This document shows positions 22,626-34,000 of a stretch of 64,000 nt of DNA, one piece after another; the stretch's first letter is position 1, and each line of letters opens with the position of its first letter. The stretch comes from Amia ocellicauda (taxonomy: Eukaryota > Chordata > Actinopteri > Amiiformes > Amiidae). The DNA lies in assembly GCF_036373705.1 (NCBI RefSeq), contig NW_027102661.1, forward strand, positions 434,001 through 498,000. The letters run 5' to 3'. The translations under genes and the position numbers were made by a program. The notes beneath the pieces are model-generated. The model was not told the DNA's origin, did not search any database, and was given only the letters and a program-made list of their open reading frames with translations.

Positions 22626-22631
22626 CATAAG
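22626..22631. repeat. Target site duplication CATAAG (left of E2)
   Basis: Matches CATAAG at 38656-38661 on the other side of E2, so both sides of one insertion are seen. Confidence 0.9.
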
Positions 22632-22816
22632 AGTAGATAGTAGGGTTTTTTGGGCGCGGCCTATTTTGTTATGACGTATGCCCTAAGCTTATTAATATTC
22701 CTACGTCATAATTGGGGGGCGTGATTTTAGGTAGAGTTATTTCCTTAATTATTCCTACGTCATATCCGTCAGAAAGTGTGCACCCATAAAACCCTGAACA
22801 ACAAGGCCACCCATAA
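22632..22816 (+). repeat. Left TIR of E2
   Basis: Begins AGTAGATAGTAGGG and is inverted relative to 38471-38655. TGACGTA motifs (either orientation) at 22672-22678, 22702-22708 and 22756-22762. Confidence 0.95.
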
Positions 22817-22860
22817 ATACCCCCACCCCTCTGAAGGCAACGCCCCGAAACTCTCCTCTC

Positions 22861-22869
22861 TATTTAAGA
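22861..22869 (+). promoter_or_regulatory. TATA box of the early gene (E2)
   Basis: TATTTAAGA just inside the left TIR, 66 bp before the ATG at 22935. With the TIR TGACGTA motifs upstream it looks like an early promoter. Confidence 0.55.
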
Positions 22870-22934
22870 ACCCGCGCTTCTTTTAGGCAATACCTCTTTA
22901 ATTCTCAGCTTCTGAAACATCCCGCTTCTTCAAC

Positions 22935-23339
22935 ATGTCCAGCGACATCAACATGAAACCCCGCAAGAAACAATCCCGGGCAAGGGTTCCTGTACTCACC
23001 AATTTGAAGATTGAACGCTCCTGGGTGTTGTTCTGGGGGGCTCGACGGGGTTACCGCTTTAAAAGGGATCCCAGCTATGTTGGAGTGGAGCTTCTTGCTT
23101 TGGGAGAGAAGGAGGGTACGTTGGAACCTTTTGAGACGGTAATTGAATACTCTTATGAGGACTGGTTGAAGGTGATGGCCTGGAGAGATCTGGGGCTTGT
23201 GGATAAGACTCTAGAAGGCTTGCAAGAGGGTCCAAGAGAATGCGAAATGGAGTCTCCGACTCAGGGTTTTGAAAGGTGTGAATGGGAAAGCTTGCAGAAC
23301 TACGACAGACGACGTGTGGGGTTTTGGAGGGGGGTCTGA
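22935..23339 (+). pseudogene. Early 236-aa gene, internally deleted (E2)
   Basis: Same start as the intact gene at 41796. A deletion of roughly 300 bp at about 23302 removes the middle and joins to the Gly-rich tail out of frame, giving a false C-terminus. Confidence 0.8.
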
Positions 23340-23379
23340 CGGCTCAGGGGCTACTCTCTTCTAAGAGGGCGGTGTGTCG

Positions 23380-23407
23380 TGACGTAGTGAAGAGATAGGA
23401 TAAAAGG
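23380..23407 (+). promoter_or_regulatory. Promoter of the 282-aa gene (E2)
   Basis: TGACGTA at 23380-23386 and TATA-like GATAAAAGG at 23399-23407, 35 bp before the ATG at 23443. Confidence 0.5.
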
Positions 23408-23442
23408 TGCAACAATTCATTCATGGTTTAAAATTAAAGAGA

Positions 23443-24291
23443 ATGTCTTACCCGAAAGCTGCGGACGTCGACAGGCTCTACAGGCCTCTTCAAACCCGGG
23501 ATCACCCCTGGTTCTATTCCCCAGATTTTGTATACACTCTGGAACCCTTTGACTGTGGTTACTCTCCAAGACCTCAGACCCCGGTCCCTCAGGACGAAAC
23601 AACATGCGGTGCGATGGATGTCCAAATGAGTCTCGGGGATCCCCAGCCTCTGGAGCTCATGGAGGGCCTCGATTTTGCCGAACTGTCTACCGTCTGTGCG
23701 TCTCAGGAGGGGGTCAGTCCAATGGATGGAGAAACACCCCACAAACCACCAGGCGACCCAATGAGCATCGGACTGTCCCGGGGGCGTGATGAAGACGCAG
23801 GATTTATGCCCGGGGTATGTGACCAAGTAAGCAGAGTGGTTAAAAGCACCCTGGTGTATATTCTGAGTGCTCTCATCGACCGAGCTCTGAAAGAAGTCTG
23901 TCGGGGGTGTGAAGTGAATCACCCCAGTCAGTTGAGACACAGTTGTTTGTTTGAACCAGACCGTTACTATTTCCTGTTCTATTTCAACGTGTTTTACAGA
24001 AGACTGAACAAACCGTGGCTGAAACCGGCACTAATCAAGGCGCTCTCTTACTCCCACATACATGTCACTGTGGGACAAGTCCAGAAAATCATAGATGAGA
24101 TTTTGCTGGAGCTGAAAAAGGAGCCGTTTATAATAGAGAAACTTGGGCAGCTGCTCAATGACCTGGATGAGCCGAGTAGAAAAACCGCTGGCAAGCTAAA
24201 AGCTTATTTCTTCCGTAAAGAAGTTAAAGCTGGGGGCAGCGACGAAGAATTCGACATCTACGCCACTGATTCAGACTCTGACCTGAACTAA
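23443..24291 (+). CDS. 282-aa accessory protein with Cys/His motif (E2)
   Basis: Intact sister of 8438-9286, with a handful of substitutions and the same putative zinc motif and acidic tail. The start is the ATG after the TATA-like box; the frame is open upstream but has no better start. Confidence 0.75.
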   Translation: MSYPKAADVDRLYRPLQTRDHPWFYSPDFVYTLEPFDCGYSPRPQTPVPQDETTCGAMDVQMSLGDPQPLELMEGLDFAELSTVCASQEGVSPMDGETPHKPPGDPMSIGLSRGRDEDAGFMPGVCDQVSRVVKSTLVYILSALIDRALKEVCRGCEVNHPSQLRHSCLFEPDRYYFLFYFNVFYRRLNKPWLKPALIKALSYSHIHVTVGQVQKIIDEILLELKKEPFIIEKLGQLLNDLDEPSRKTAGKLKAYFFRKEVKAGGSDEEFDIYATDSDSDLN

Positions 24292-24303
24292 GGGACTTTG
24301 AAC

Positions 24304-24696
24304 ATGGGGAATGTTCTGGACTGCTTCTGCAACTGGTTCTGTCATCAACACTCTGCAGCTAACCTGAGAGCGCTATTACACCATGTGCTTGACAGAAAAG
24401 TAGCCAACGCGAGCCTTTTCTCTACAGATTTAACCATCGATGAGGATCAACTTTCAAACCTGGAAAAGTGAATGGCTGCTGTAACAAAGACCGGGGGGTA
24501 CGAACACTGGGATGAAGGGCTCAAGGGGGCCAAGAATGATATTAGGCCATTTCATCAACATCTGTATGACCTTTTACTGAGCATGATTAATACACCTCTG
24601 TTTACTTTTAAAATAGGTCATATTGTTGTTTTATTTACATATGTAACTGAGGTGTGTGCCTACAAGATAAAGAAACAGGTATATTTGTTGATATAG
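24304..24696 (+). pseudogene. Bcl-2-like gene with stop (E2)
   Basis: Same as 9299-9691 but TGA at 24469-24471 interrupts it before the BH1-like segment. Confidence 0.6.
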
Positions 24697-24868
24697 ATCA
24701 AGTAACCAATCATCTGATTTCTTTTTGTCTGGACCGTAGAAAAAATTGTTGTGTATGTTATACTTTTCTCAAATGTCTAAAAAGGGGTATCTGCTCTCCT
24801 GAAGTTGAATAAAAAACCTTGTATAAAAACTTTGCGCATAGTGTGGGTCTGTGTGGTTATTTGACAGA

Positions 24869-25960
24869 ATGACTCGGCAAGCTCCCCAAATGCAGGAACT
24901 ATACTACAACCCAGCCAAGATTGGGGGTTTGGCGGGTAAGAAGGGTTTTCAAAGAGGACTCGCTGAGGCTGGAGTGAAGGTTAATGATGTGGTTGTTTCA
25001 GAATGGTTACGGGAACAAGACGCCTATACCTTACATAAACCTCTCAGGATTAACTTTTAAAGAAACCGCGTATATGCAACTGACATAGATTCACAATGGC
25101 AAATGGATCTAGTCGATATGTCAAATTTATCAAAACATAACAATGGTCACAAATTGATGTTGATGTGTATCGATGTGTTATCAAAATATGCCTGGGCTCG
25201 CATTCTACATAATAAAACAGGTCGGGCGGTGACAAGGGCCTTTGAGGATATATTGTCCCAGGGTCGATGTCCTAAAAAACTGCAGACTGAAAAAGGAAAA
25301 GAGTTTCTCAACAGAGAATTTCAGAATCTACTGAAGAGACACAAAATACATCATTTCACCACCGGTAATGAGCTTAGGGCATCGGTAGTGGAGAGGTTTA
25401 ACCGCACCATAAAGACCAAAATGTGGAGATATTTTACAGCGGTCCACACGTTCAAGTATTTTGATAAAGTTCAGGATTTTATCGATGCTTACAACCAAGG
25501 GTATCACACCAGTATTAAAATGAAGCCTTTAGATGTTGATCAAAGTAATTCTTTTAAGGTCTATAAAAAATTATACCGACCATTTATTAAGAAGGGAAAA
25601 ACTACTTATTAGTTCAACATCGGTGATGTGGTTCGCGTTTCAAAGCTAAGGAGTACTCTTGCCAAAGGTTATGAACAAACATTTTCTGACGAATATTTTA
25701 CAGTTACCGAACAGTTGGCTAGAGACCCCCCCGTGTACCGGTTAAAAGACTATGACAGGGAGGATATAGAAGGAACGTTTTACGAAGCCGAGTTACAAAA
25801 TATTATTGTGGGTAAAGGCAGTGTATACAGAGTTGAAAAGATATTACCTGAAAAAACCCAGAACCGGAAAAAATATGTGTTGATGAAATGGCTTGGATGG
25901 CCTGAAAAGTTCAATAGTTGGGTCCCGGAACAACAGGTTTGCGATATTCAATCCTTATAA
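24869..25960 (+). pseudogene. int: Integrase with chromodomain, two stops (E2)
   Basis: In-frame TAA near 25058 and TAG near 25611. The catalytic core between them is otherwise open and keeps the three acidic positions, although the conserved second Asp triplet reads QTEKG, so Asp is Glu there. The chromodomain is open. Confidence 0.93.
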
Positions 25961-25964
25961 CAAC

Positions 25965-26739
25965 ATGCCCGCGGGTGTGTTGGGGGCATTACTTTCGATT
26001 CTCAAGATGGAATCAGGAGGCTTCTACGTGACTCTACCCAGTAATGCCTCTCTCGATATATATCCTAAAAATGAAATATCCAGTTACACGGTACAATTTG
26101 GAAAATCTATAGATCTAAGGGGGTCGTGGGAAGTGGGGTTGGCGGAAATACAGTATCCTTACACTTGGGCTGTTTTACAAGATAAGGATGCCACCTTCGC
26201 CATTTTAGATGATGTTAAAAAGAGTCAATGGACATTCAATATACAAGGAGGTTATTATGACAATGTGGATAAAATATTAGATGAGATGCATAAACAGTTC
26301 TCAGAAGGCACCCCCAACATCAAGCTATATTACAACCCTATTAAAAACAGAGTGTACAAGGTGTCAAAACCAGGTATTAGCATTCAAACCAGCGGCCAAC
26401 TGGGGCGTATATTTGGGTTCTATTCTAACACAGAGAGCAGGTTCTCAGAAGTGGTGGGGCGGCTTTTACACTCTTTATGTGTATACGGATATCATAACCC
26501 ACCAGAGGGTCTGGGATAGTTATGTCCCCCTTTTGAGAAATGTACTTATTAAAGGTAAAAGCAATGACATGGTCACAATTACTTATGACAAACCACACTA
26601 CGTACCAGTCTCAAAGACCCACTTTGACAACATCACGATCGAAGTAAAATCGGATCAGAATATCAACGTACCCTTCCGCTTCGGTAAAGTTAATGTCAAA
26701 CTACATTTTCGACCCCTGAAACAGTTTGTACATTATTAA
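25965..26739 (+). pseudogene. Minor capsid protein, frameshifted (E2)
   Basis: Carries only the frameshift common to all copies (about 26450-26462). The C-terminal GKVNVKLHFRPL motif is intact in the second frame, making this the least damaged copy. Confidence 0.75.
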
Positions 26740-26740
26740 A

Positions 26741-27230
26741 ATGGCTACCTCGAGGGGTTATGTAGATCCTAGCGCCTATGTGGATTATTACAAGATGCAA
26801 GATGGAACGGCTTGCCCGGTATTGTAGGAGCCCCCACAATGTATGGCGCCGGTCTAGGAGGACTATTTCGTGGTCTCTTTAGAATGGCCATACCCCTGCT
26901 TAAGAGAGGCTTTGCTATAGCCAGACCCCACTTGAAATCAGCGGCTAAAAATATTGTTAGTGACGTGTTCACCAATGTTATGAACCGGGCAGCTAGCCAT
27001 GAGCATCAGGAGGGTTCGGGTCTCATGGTAATGGCGAGGAGGGGGGGTAAAAGAAGAAACAGCATGTGTCCACCAGGGGGCGACAAATATCCGTGGCTAA
27101 CAAAAAACGAAGAATCTCTCATTCTCCAACATATCGTGGAAACACTCGGAGAAGGAAGCAGCACAAGAAAAAACCTGCAAAAAGAAAGTCTCAAAGAAAG
27201 AAAAATAGAGCCTCAGGATACATCTTTTAA
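26741..27230 (+). pseudogene. Basic pX-like protein, frameshifted (E2)
   Basis: Common frame change near 26809 plus a private one near 27077, where extra G and changed bases send the Arg/Lys-rich tail into another frame. Confidence 0.6.
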
Positions 27231-27232
27231 AC

Positions 27233-28633
27233 ATGTCTTTTGTCCACAGTCTATCGGAAGAATGCGTCAAATCAGAACTGGATCTGTTTACAGTTCCACA
27301 CACTCAAACGAGTATAGATAAGAGCATATATGTAGAGATTCCCCCTCTTTCTGCAATTTCAGACACGGCCCCTCTGTAGTTTTTTATAGCTGGCAATGGC
27401 GAGGATTATATTGATTTGAATAACACATTTATTTTAATGAACTGTAAAGTGACTGATGAGGATGGCGATGCAATCGAGAAGACGACCAACGCTGGGGTCA
27501 TCAATTACCCGGTGGCCACCATGTTTTCACAGGTGGATGTGACCCTGGGAGATCGGCTCATTAGTCAAAGCAGCAATACTTACCCCTATAGAGCCATGAT
27601 GGAGTGTATACTTAATTATAGTGAGGAGACCCTAAGCAAACAGTTCAGCCCCGGCCTTTTCTTCAAAGACATCCCGGAAGCTATGGACGACAAGGATCCA
27701 GAGGGACTCAATAAGGGTTTGCAAAAAAGAACGGCCTTTTCAACAGAAGGGAGGACCTTTGAGCTAATGGGGCATATCCATGCAGACATATTTTTCCAAG
27801 AAAAACTCATGCTCAACGGGGTAGACATTAAAATTAAAATGATCCGTAGTAAAAGTGCTTTTTGTCTGATGACCCCTGATACTGAAAAATATAAACTGAC
27901 CATATTATCGGCCTCGCTGTTTGTGAAAAAAGTGTCCGTCTCCCCGGCGGTTAAACTAGGACACGCGCAGGCGTTAATGACGGCAAACGCCAAGTACCCG
28001 ATCGAAAGAGTCTATATGAAAGTCCACAGTATCCCCGCAGGGACACGGGTGATGAACCAGGAAAATCTGTTTCTAGGACAGCTCCCAAAACAGGTTATTA
28101 TAGGACTCGAAGATAATGATGCATTTACCGGGGTTTACAACAAGAACCCCTTTAACTTTAAACATTATAACGCGGAATTTATAGCGTTGTACGTCGATGG
28201 TGTGCAGGTTCCATCCAGACCTTTTCAACCTGACTTTGAAAACGGCAATGCGGTTCGTGAATATGACAGTCTAGTACTGGCTACGGGTCGCCATCTCAAG
28301 GATCAAACTCTGCTGATCGATCGCCGGGAATACTGCAGCGGTTACACCCTGTACGGTTTCAACCTGACCCCTGACGAAGAGTGTGGACAACATTTTTCAC
28401 TGATGAAGACGGGCAATATGCGTTTGGAGATGCGTTTCAAGCAGCCTCTACCACGCACTGTAAATATGGTCGTGTATGCTGTGTTTGACAACATTATTGA
28501 GGTGAATCAGAGGAGAAACGTTCTGTATGATTATTATAAAAATGAACACCAGAGAGCTCAACCACATCATGAATGCCCTGGCCAGCTCACGGAAACTGTT
28601 TCAAGGAGTCTACGCCTGCGATCAGCTGCCTAA
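27233..28633 (+). pseudogene. mcp: Major capsid protein with stop (E2)
   Basis: TAG at 27377-27379 (codon 49). Otherwise the frame is open. The normal TAA end has mutated to AAA, so the frame runs on through the protease start to 28633. Confidence 0.88.
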
Positions 28634-29099
28634 ATTTAAGATCAAGAATTTACCTGCAATGTACATAATCAACACACACCCTAAAAATATGCCCGGAGAA
28701 CATTGGCTGGCTATTTATCTAAGGGAAGACCACCGTGGTGAATTTTTTGATTCCTATGGAAACCCCCCGGATTTCAGACCTTTCCCTCGGAAGATCAATA
28801 ACTTTCTGCTCAACAACTGTCAAGAAACCATTTACAGCGGTCGTCAAGTACAAAGTCTTCAGACCTTCACTTGTGGTCAACACTGTGTGTTTTTCTTATA
28901 TCATAGATCTAAAGGAAGGTCATACCCCGATATTATGGCCTTGTACAGTGAGGATTTAGGCCAAAATGATAAAAAAGTGGCAGAGTTTGTCAGGACACTG
29001 TGGACCCCCCCTTATAACACAATGACTTACGACCCTAGCCAGCCATGTATACAGATGTGGTGTTCTTGTGAGGATTTTATAAGATGTCATGCGTGTTAA
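28542..29099 (+). CDS. pro: Adenain-like cysteine protease (E2)
   Basis: Open, full length, same catalytic set as 13505-14062 and with the conserved Gly in EFFDSYG. Confidence 0.9.
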   Translation: MNTRELNHIMNALASSRKLFQGVYACDQLPKFKIKNLPAMYIINTHPKNMPGEHWLAIYLREDHRGEFFDSYGNPPDFRPFPRKINNFLLNNCQETIYSGRQVQSLQTFTCGQHCVFFLYHRSKGRSYPDIMALYSEDLGQNDKKVAEFVRTLWTPPYNTMTYDPSQPCIQMWCSCEDFIRCHAC

Positions 29100-29279
29100 G
29101 GTGAAAAAATAATGAAAACAGCCTTTGAATCATTAGTTTTGTTTTTATTCAACACAATTCTTATACAAAGCAGGGGTTATGGTATAAATAAATGTACAAC
29201 ATTTGAAAAAAAAAATTAAAAAAAAAAAAAATTGTTTGTCGGGTCATTATTTACAGGGGAGACAAATAAAAACATGAGA
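29100..29279. terminator. Convergent polyadenylation region (E2)
   Basis: AT-rich gap with AATAAA on both strands. The A-rich run at 29207-29232 differs in length from other copies. Confidence 0.6.
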
Positions 29280-30021
29280 TTAATAAGCTTCCCAACGATG
29301 GATAGATCCTGAGGATGGTCGCTCAGCACGGTCAGAGTAATGAGATATCGGAGTCAGATCAGGCTCCACCTCTTTACACAGATGGATTTTTTGTCGCGTT
29401 TCCTGGTTAGGAACTGTTGATTGGGGCATGTTCAGACAGGCCATCGCCTGTAGGAAAGCATTCCAGCCTACAGGTCGGCGACTATCGGGTACCTTATTAG
29501 TGCTAGTGACACTCTTCAACAAATCAAACGTGTGAACCTTTGATCAGTTGTCCCTTAAAAACAAATTCACCCTGTTCATTCCAAGCCGTTACCCGCGGTT
29601 TCTGAACCATTTTGTGCAGGATATATTCTGCATGTCTTTTGCTTCTGGCCGGCATGTTTCTCAAAACATCCGTTACAACATCTCCCTCTGAACTCTCAAC
29701 AGGTTCGGTCACCGCAACATCTTTATCAACCGAACCCCCCGCATCAGCCCCAGAACCATTTTCTTGAGAGGCCATGGTTAAAGTTAAAATGTATTGATCT
29801 TTTTCACCCTGTCTAACCAGACGGAGGTAGCGCTGTAACATGTTGGTATACAACTGGGCTTTGGAATACTGATTTAAATCGGCCCTGGCCTGTATAGCTT
29901 TCATTTCAGAGTCCAGGTTGTTTTCGGCCGTTTGTCTAATGGGCTCTGGCCCGACAACATTTTATCTCAGTTTCTCAAGCTGCTCCTGAGGGATCAAAAA
30001 CATTTTCTGAGCATATTCCAT
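29280..30021 (-). pseudogene. 247-aa conserved protein, stop and frameshift (E2)
   Basis: A stop near 29963 in the N-terminal part and the same two-base deletion near 29528 as in E1. Confidence 0.75.
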
Positions 30022-30023
30022 TA

Positions 30024-30359
30024 TTAACCCACTCTGGAAGCTAGAAGACTGGTTAGGAAAGGCACGGCTATGCTCAACAGCGGTCCTATAAAACCCCCGG
30101 TTTGATTAATCTTCTTTCTTTTTCTTTTAATAGAATACTTCTTATTAGCGATGATCTTGATAACCGCTTTTTGTTTTTTGAGTTTAGAATGTTGAGAAGG
30201 GGTTAGGGGTATATTACCGCGTAAGATGTTAAAAGCTATTTCACACAGGGTCTCGATCAAATCCGAGGGGGCCCCTGCCAGCACAGCTTTCCTATGGCGC
30301 GGGCTCCCCTCAAATAACATTTGCAAAAGTGGCAGATTTCTTTTAATCCGAACAGACAT
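30024..30359 (-). CDS. 111-aa basic/hydrophobic protein (E2)
   Basis: Intact sister of 14986-15321, two residues different. Confidence 0.75.
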   Translation of the reverse strand: MSVRIKRNLPLLQMLFEGSPRHRKAVLAGAPSDLIETLCEIAFNILRGNIPLTPSQHSKLKKQKAVIKIIANKKYSIKRKRKKINQTGGFIGPLLSIAVPFLTSLLASRVG

Positions 30360-30365
30360 TCTTAT

Positions 30366-31037
30366 TTATTTCCTTTTCTTTAGCACATACACTGCCGGCC
30401 AATCGGGCGGGCACAAACCTGTTCTGAGGCGAAAGTCTTCTGGGGTTTGTGCTTTTAAGTCCGCAATCAAGTACCCGTAGGGTTTTTTGGTGGCATCCTC
30501 AAATGCCTCCAAAAAGAACTTGGTCTGGTTAGGGTACATTTGACGAGCCAAGACGGTGACCTGTAGTTTATCTCTGGGGTTTTTAAAAAGAATTATATAA
30601 TTGGCATATAAATTAATAGTGCGGCTTTTTTTACCTTGAAAAAATAGATTTTGAACTAAATAAATAATACTTAAATTCCTATGATGAGTGTACTTTGTGA
30701 AAGCTTTTTCCACTTCACTGTTGTCACCGGCCTGCTCCATCAGGTCATCAAGGATCACTAGATTAGTTTGACCGGACGGTAACAAGTCATCATCACACAA
30801 CGAGGCGGGGAGACCTTGCACAAATTACAGACTATTTTTTTTCGAAGCCAAATCATCGTAGAGAGGTTGCCAGCAAGAGTAACACCACACTATGTTGTCA
30901 AGAGCTTGGGACACGGTTGCGTCCACATCTTCTATGATGTTCTTTATAAGATAGCTCTTCCCCGAATTGGAGGGACCGGCTATAATACAGGAGAAAGGGT
31001 GTTGAAGTCTGTTATCAAAACCACCACTAATATCCAT
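30366..31037 (-). pseudogene. atp: Packaging ATPase with stop (E2)
   Basis: TAA at 30822-30824 between Walker A and Walker B. The rest is open and matches the intact gene at 15328-15999. Confidence 0.92.
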
Positions 31038-34000
31038 AAGGCAGAGTGGTATAATCAGTCTTCAAGACTCTTTTATTGTACACCACCCTGAACCGTTTGT
31101 TTAGTGATCTATTTTCCAACGTGTACCCCTTTTTATTGCGATAGATCTGATTTCCGGCTGTAATAATCTCACGAGGAGGCGCGTCTTTCTCGTTACATAA
31201 CTTTCTACCAGGGTCGTCAGAGACTTGATGTTAATGAGCTTGTTGTTACAATGGTTCAGAGTGAAACCCTTAACTTTCATACAGGTCTTACCCGCAGCCG
31301 TTCTGTATGCGTAAGTCTTAGGACCCCCTGAAACAAACTCCACTATGTGGTCCTGAGGATCTAGTTCGCTCGTTAACTCCCCAAGGTAGTCCCCGAGGGG
31401 AGGGACCCAATCCCCTGGCCTGGTGACAAAGATTACAGAGTCAGTATCATGATAGAGCGTGCTTTCCTGCAACTGATCCATTAAGTTGTACAGTTCAAGC
31501 CGGGCGTAAGCCGTGGTAAAAACCGCTATGAAAACATTAACGTTCCCCTGTTTGGTGGGGAAATCTTTAGGGGCCCTCCACTGGACCTGTGCCACGTGGT
31601 CATTTAAGAATTGAAAGTATGATACTGCATGTTGTTTGGAAAACATAAATTCTATGAACAGTTCAGGGGTTTTAATCAAGGTTGTGTTTAGATGGTAATT
31701 TCTTTCCCCAAACTTACCCCACAGACTGTTTAAAATCAGTTTGGACATTTGTCTCTTGGCGGGGTTTACAGTTATGTTCCCCGGCTCTAGACGGATCCCT
31801 TCCTTTTCAAAATATTGCTGAACGTATCGCTCTTTGGCCGCGGAGTCAACACACCATGAGGGATAGCCCGATGCCTCCTGTTTCCCTTTCAGATGGGTCA
31901 TAATGTAATCAGCAAAAAGAGTATCAGATTTTTCAGAAAAATGCCAAACCTCATTCACCTTACCGACTCTGTAACCTTTCTCCACCGCCTTGTCAAGCTC
32001 AATGCTACACCAGACACCCGTCAGCGCTCTCTCTTCATCACTGTGCAGACAAGAGGTAGTTTGATTTTCAGTTTCCACACACGTTCTACACAGAGGGAAC
32101 ATCAATTTTCCCGAACACCTGTAAGGCAACACGGGTAAGAACAGCTCGCGAGGAGGGTACATGGTGACTTTGATCAAACCAAAGTAATGTCCGATTTCGA
32201 GAAAGTCACGATAAACAATGGTTGGACGCCCCACCGGGTACATTTTGGTCTTGTTGACATAAGGGTACAGACTGGTGAAATCATAGTAATCTACTCTCTC
32301 ACCCTCCTTTATCTCATAATGTAAACAGAGGGCGTTGGTACGACCCCCAAATAACGCATCCCGGGGCTCTAGACGTTCAGGAAAGTCCAAGGTTTCCATA
32401 AACCGTTGTACCCCCGCTTCCTGTTGCTTCAGGGTCGTCCACTCGTGTTTCCAAATCACCAGCACGTTCAAACCATAGGTGTTTTTTAAAGTTTCAATTC
32501 GTTCCTGGAAATCATAGTACATATCACCGCAGAGTTTTTGTGTTACGGGGTTAAAGGTGTTTGGGTCGAAGCACTGAGGACAGCCATGGTAAATACAACC
32601 TGCAAACTCATAAGCGGTACGCCGCCCGGACACGTCGCTAAAACCGTCTAAGTCATAAGGCCCCATTTTGACTTCCCCTTGATTTAAAGCATGTCTGATG
32701 AAGATGTTATCCCGGGCACTCAGGTATTCCAGCCACTGTATGGAGACAGTCGAAAAGTTCTTTTGTCTAGCACGATAGTTGTCAGAAGTGGTGACCGCTA
32801 TAGTGTTTTTCTGCAAGAAATTGGACCAATACATTTTCATGCAGAGAGACGCTATGGTCACACTTTGCAAAGGGTCGAGACCCGATGTGTTGATAACCTC
32901 GGTGCGGAAACGCACACAGGCTTCTTTAAGGATCACCACATCATTTTTACAATAAGCGGCCATCTCTTCTCGGAAATCAAAAACACCTCCCTTAACCGTA
33001 TTGTACCATTTAAAGAATTCCTCCCTCTCATGAGACATCATAGTATCAACCCCATAATAAGAGGCGGGCGGGTAGGACCCTCGATAATTTTGAGTGTCCT
33101 TAGTATTAAAAAAATGGCAGAACCAACCTTTCTTCTGAGCCTCAAAACCCAGAGCCTTAGGCAAAGCGCTCAATTTCATGGGGAGGAAATTTAACGAGTC
33201 TATGTAACGTTAGTTGAAAGCTTCGTCGGTGAAACACATGATCTTGCTACCCTGAGCTATTATTTTTGGGGTCACCCCATTTTCCACCAGATACTTCATC
33301 AAAATGTAAGAATCATAACCCTTAGCATTGTGGGCAATAAATGTGTAATTGAGGTATTTTGGACCGCGATACCGCGTAAAGAAATCCCTGACACAACTCT
33401 CACCGCTAGCTGACCACTCACGATCCAACATGTCAATACAGTGTATATAATTAGCAACGTGGACCCCGTTTTCTTGCCGGCATTCAAAAGCAAAAAAGAC
33501 ATACCGGTTGTGCGGCGGCTCCTTTTTAACCGGCTGAATAAAGCACTGGTGTTCGGACCCCGGGGTTAAATCAGCATTACAGATCCTGCATCTCGGCTCC
33601 AGACATTTGTGTGGTTTAACCTCATGAAAACGGTACTGGAGGCAACACTGCGGGCAATATTTAGTTTGATCACAATAACTCCGTTTTTTAACACACTCAG
33701 CAGCGGCCCTCTGTACCTTATGCTCGGAAAAACAGAACGCTGAGAGACAAATCCTTAAGCAATCTTTACATCGGATGGTAGGGGCCAAACCCTTACGACA
33801 TTGCGGATTGAAACAGACGTTACAGTAACCGTCACAGCGGTGCTTAAGCTTATCATTGAAGGCCTTATAACACCAATGACAAACATACGAACAACCCAAA
33901 AAAGCCGTCAAACTCTTTATTCCAAAGTAATGACTATCACTTAGGAAGAGAAACAGTGTCTGTGTATGGGTTTCAGGATGTATCTGAAATTTCACAAATA

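Larger units (their letters stand above)
20077..22631. repeat. tRNA-Val cluster 2 (host repeat)
   Basis: Host tandem array with three tRNA-Val genes, two unoccupied copies of the Polinton target (CATAAG at 21072-21077 and 22033-22038) and the occupied one at 22626-22631. Spacers carry trinucleotide microsatellites (ACA/ATC runs near 20155-20195, 20810-20840, 21735-21800) and a recurring module starting ggacactt-ggaaactctt. No protein gene seen. Confidence 0.85.
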
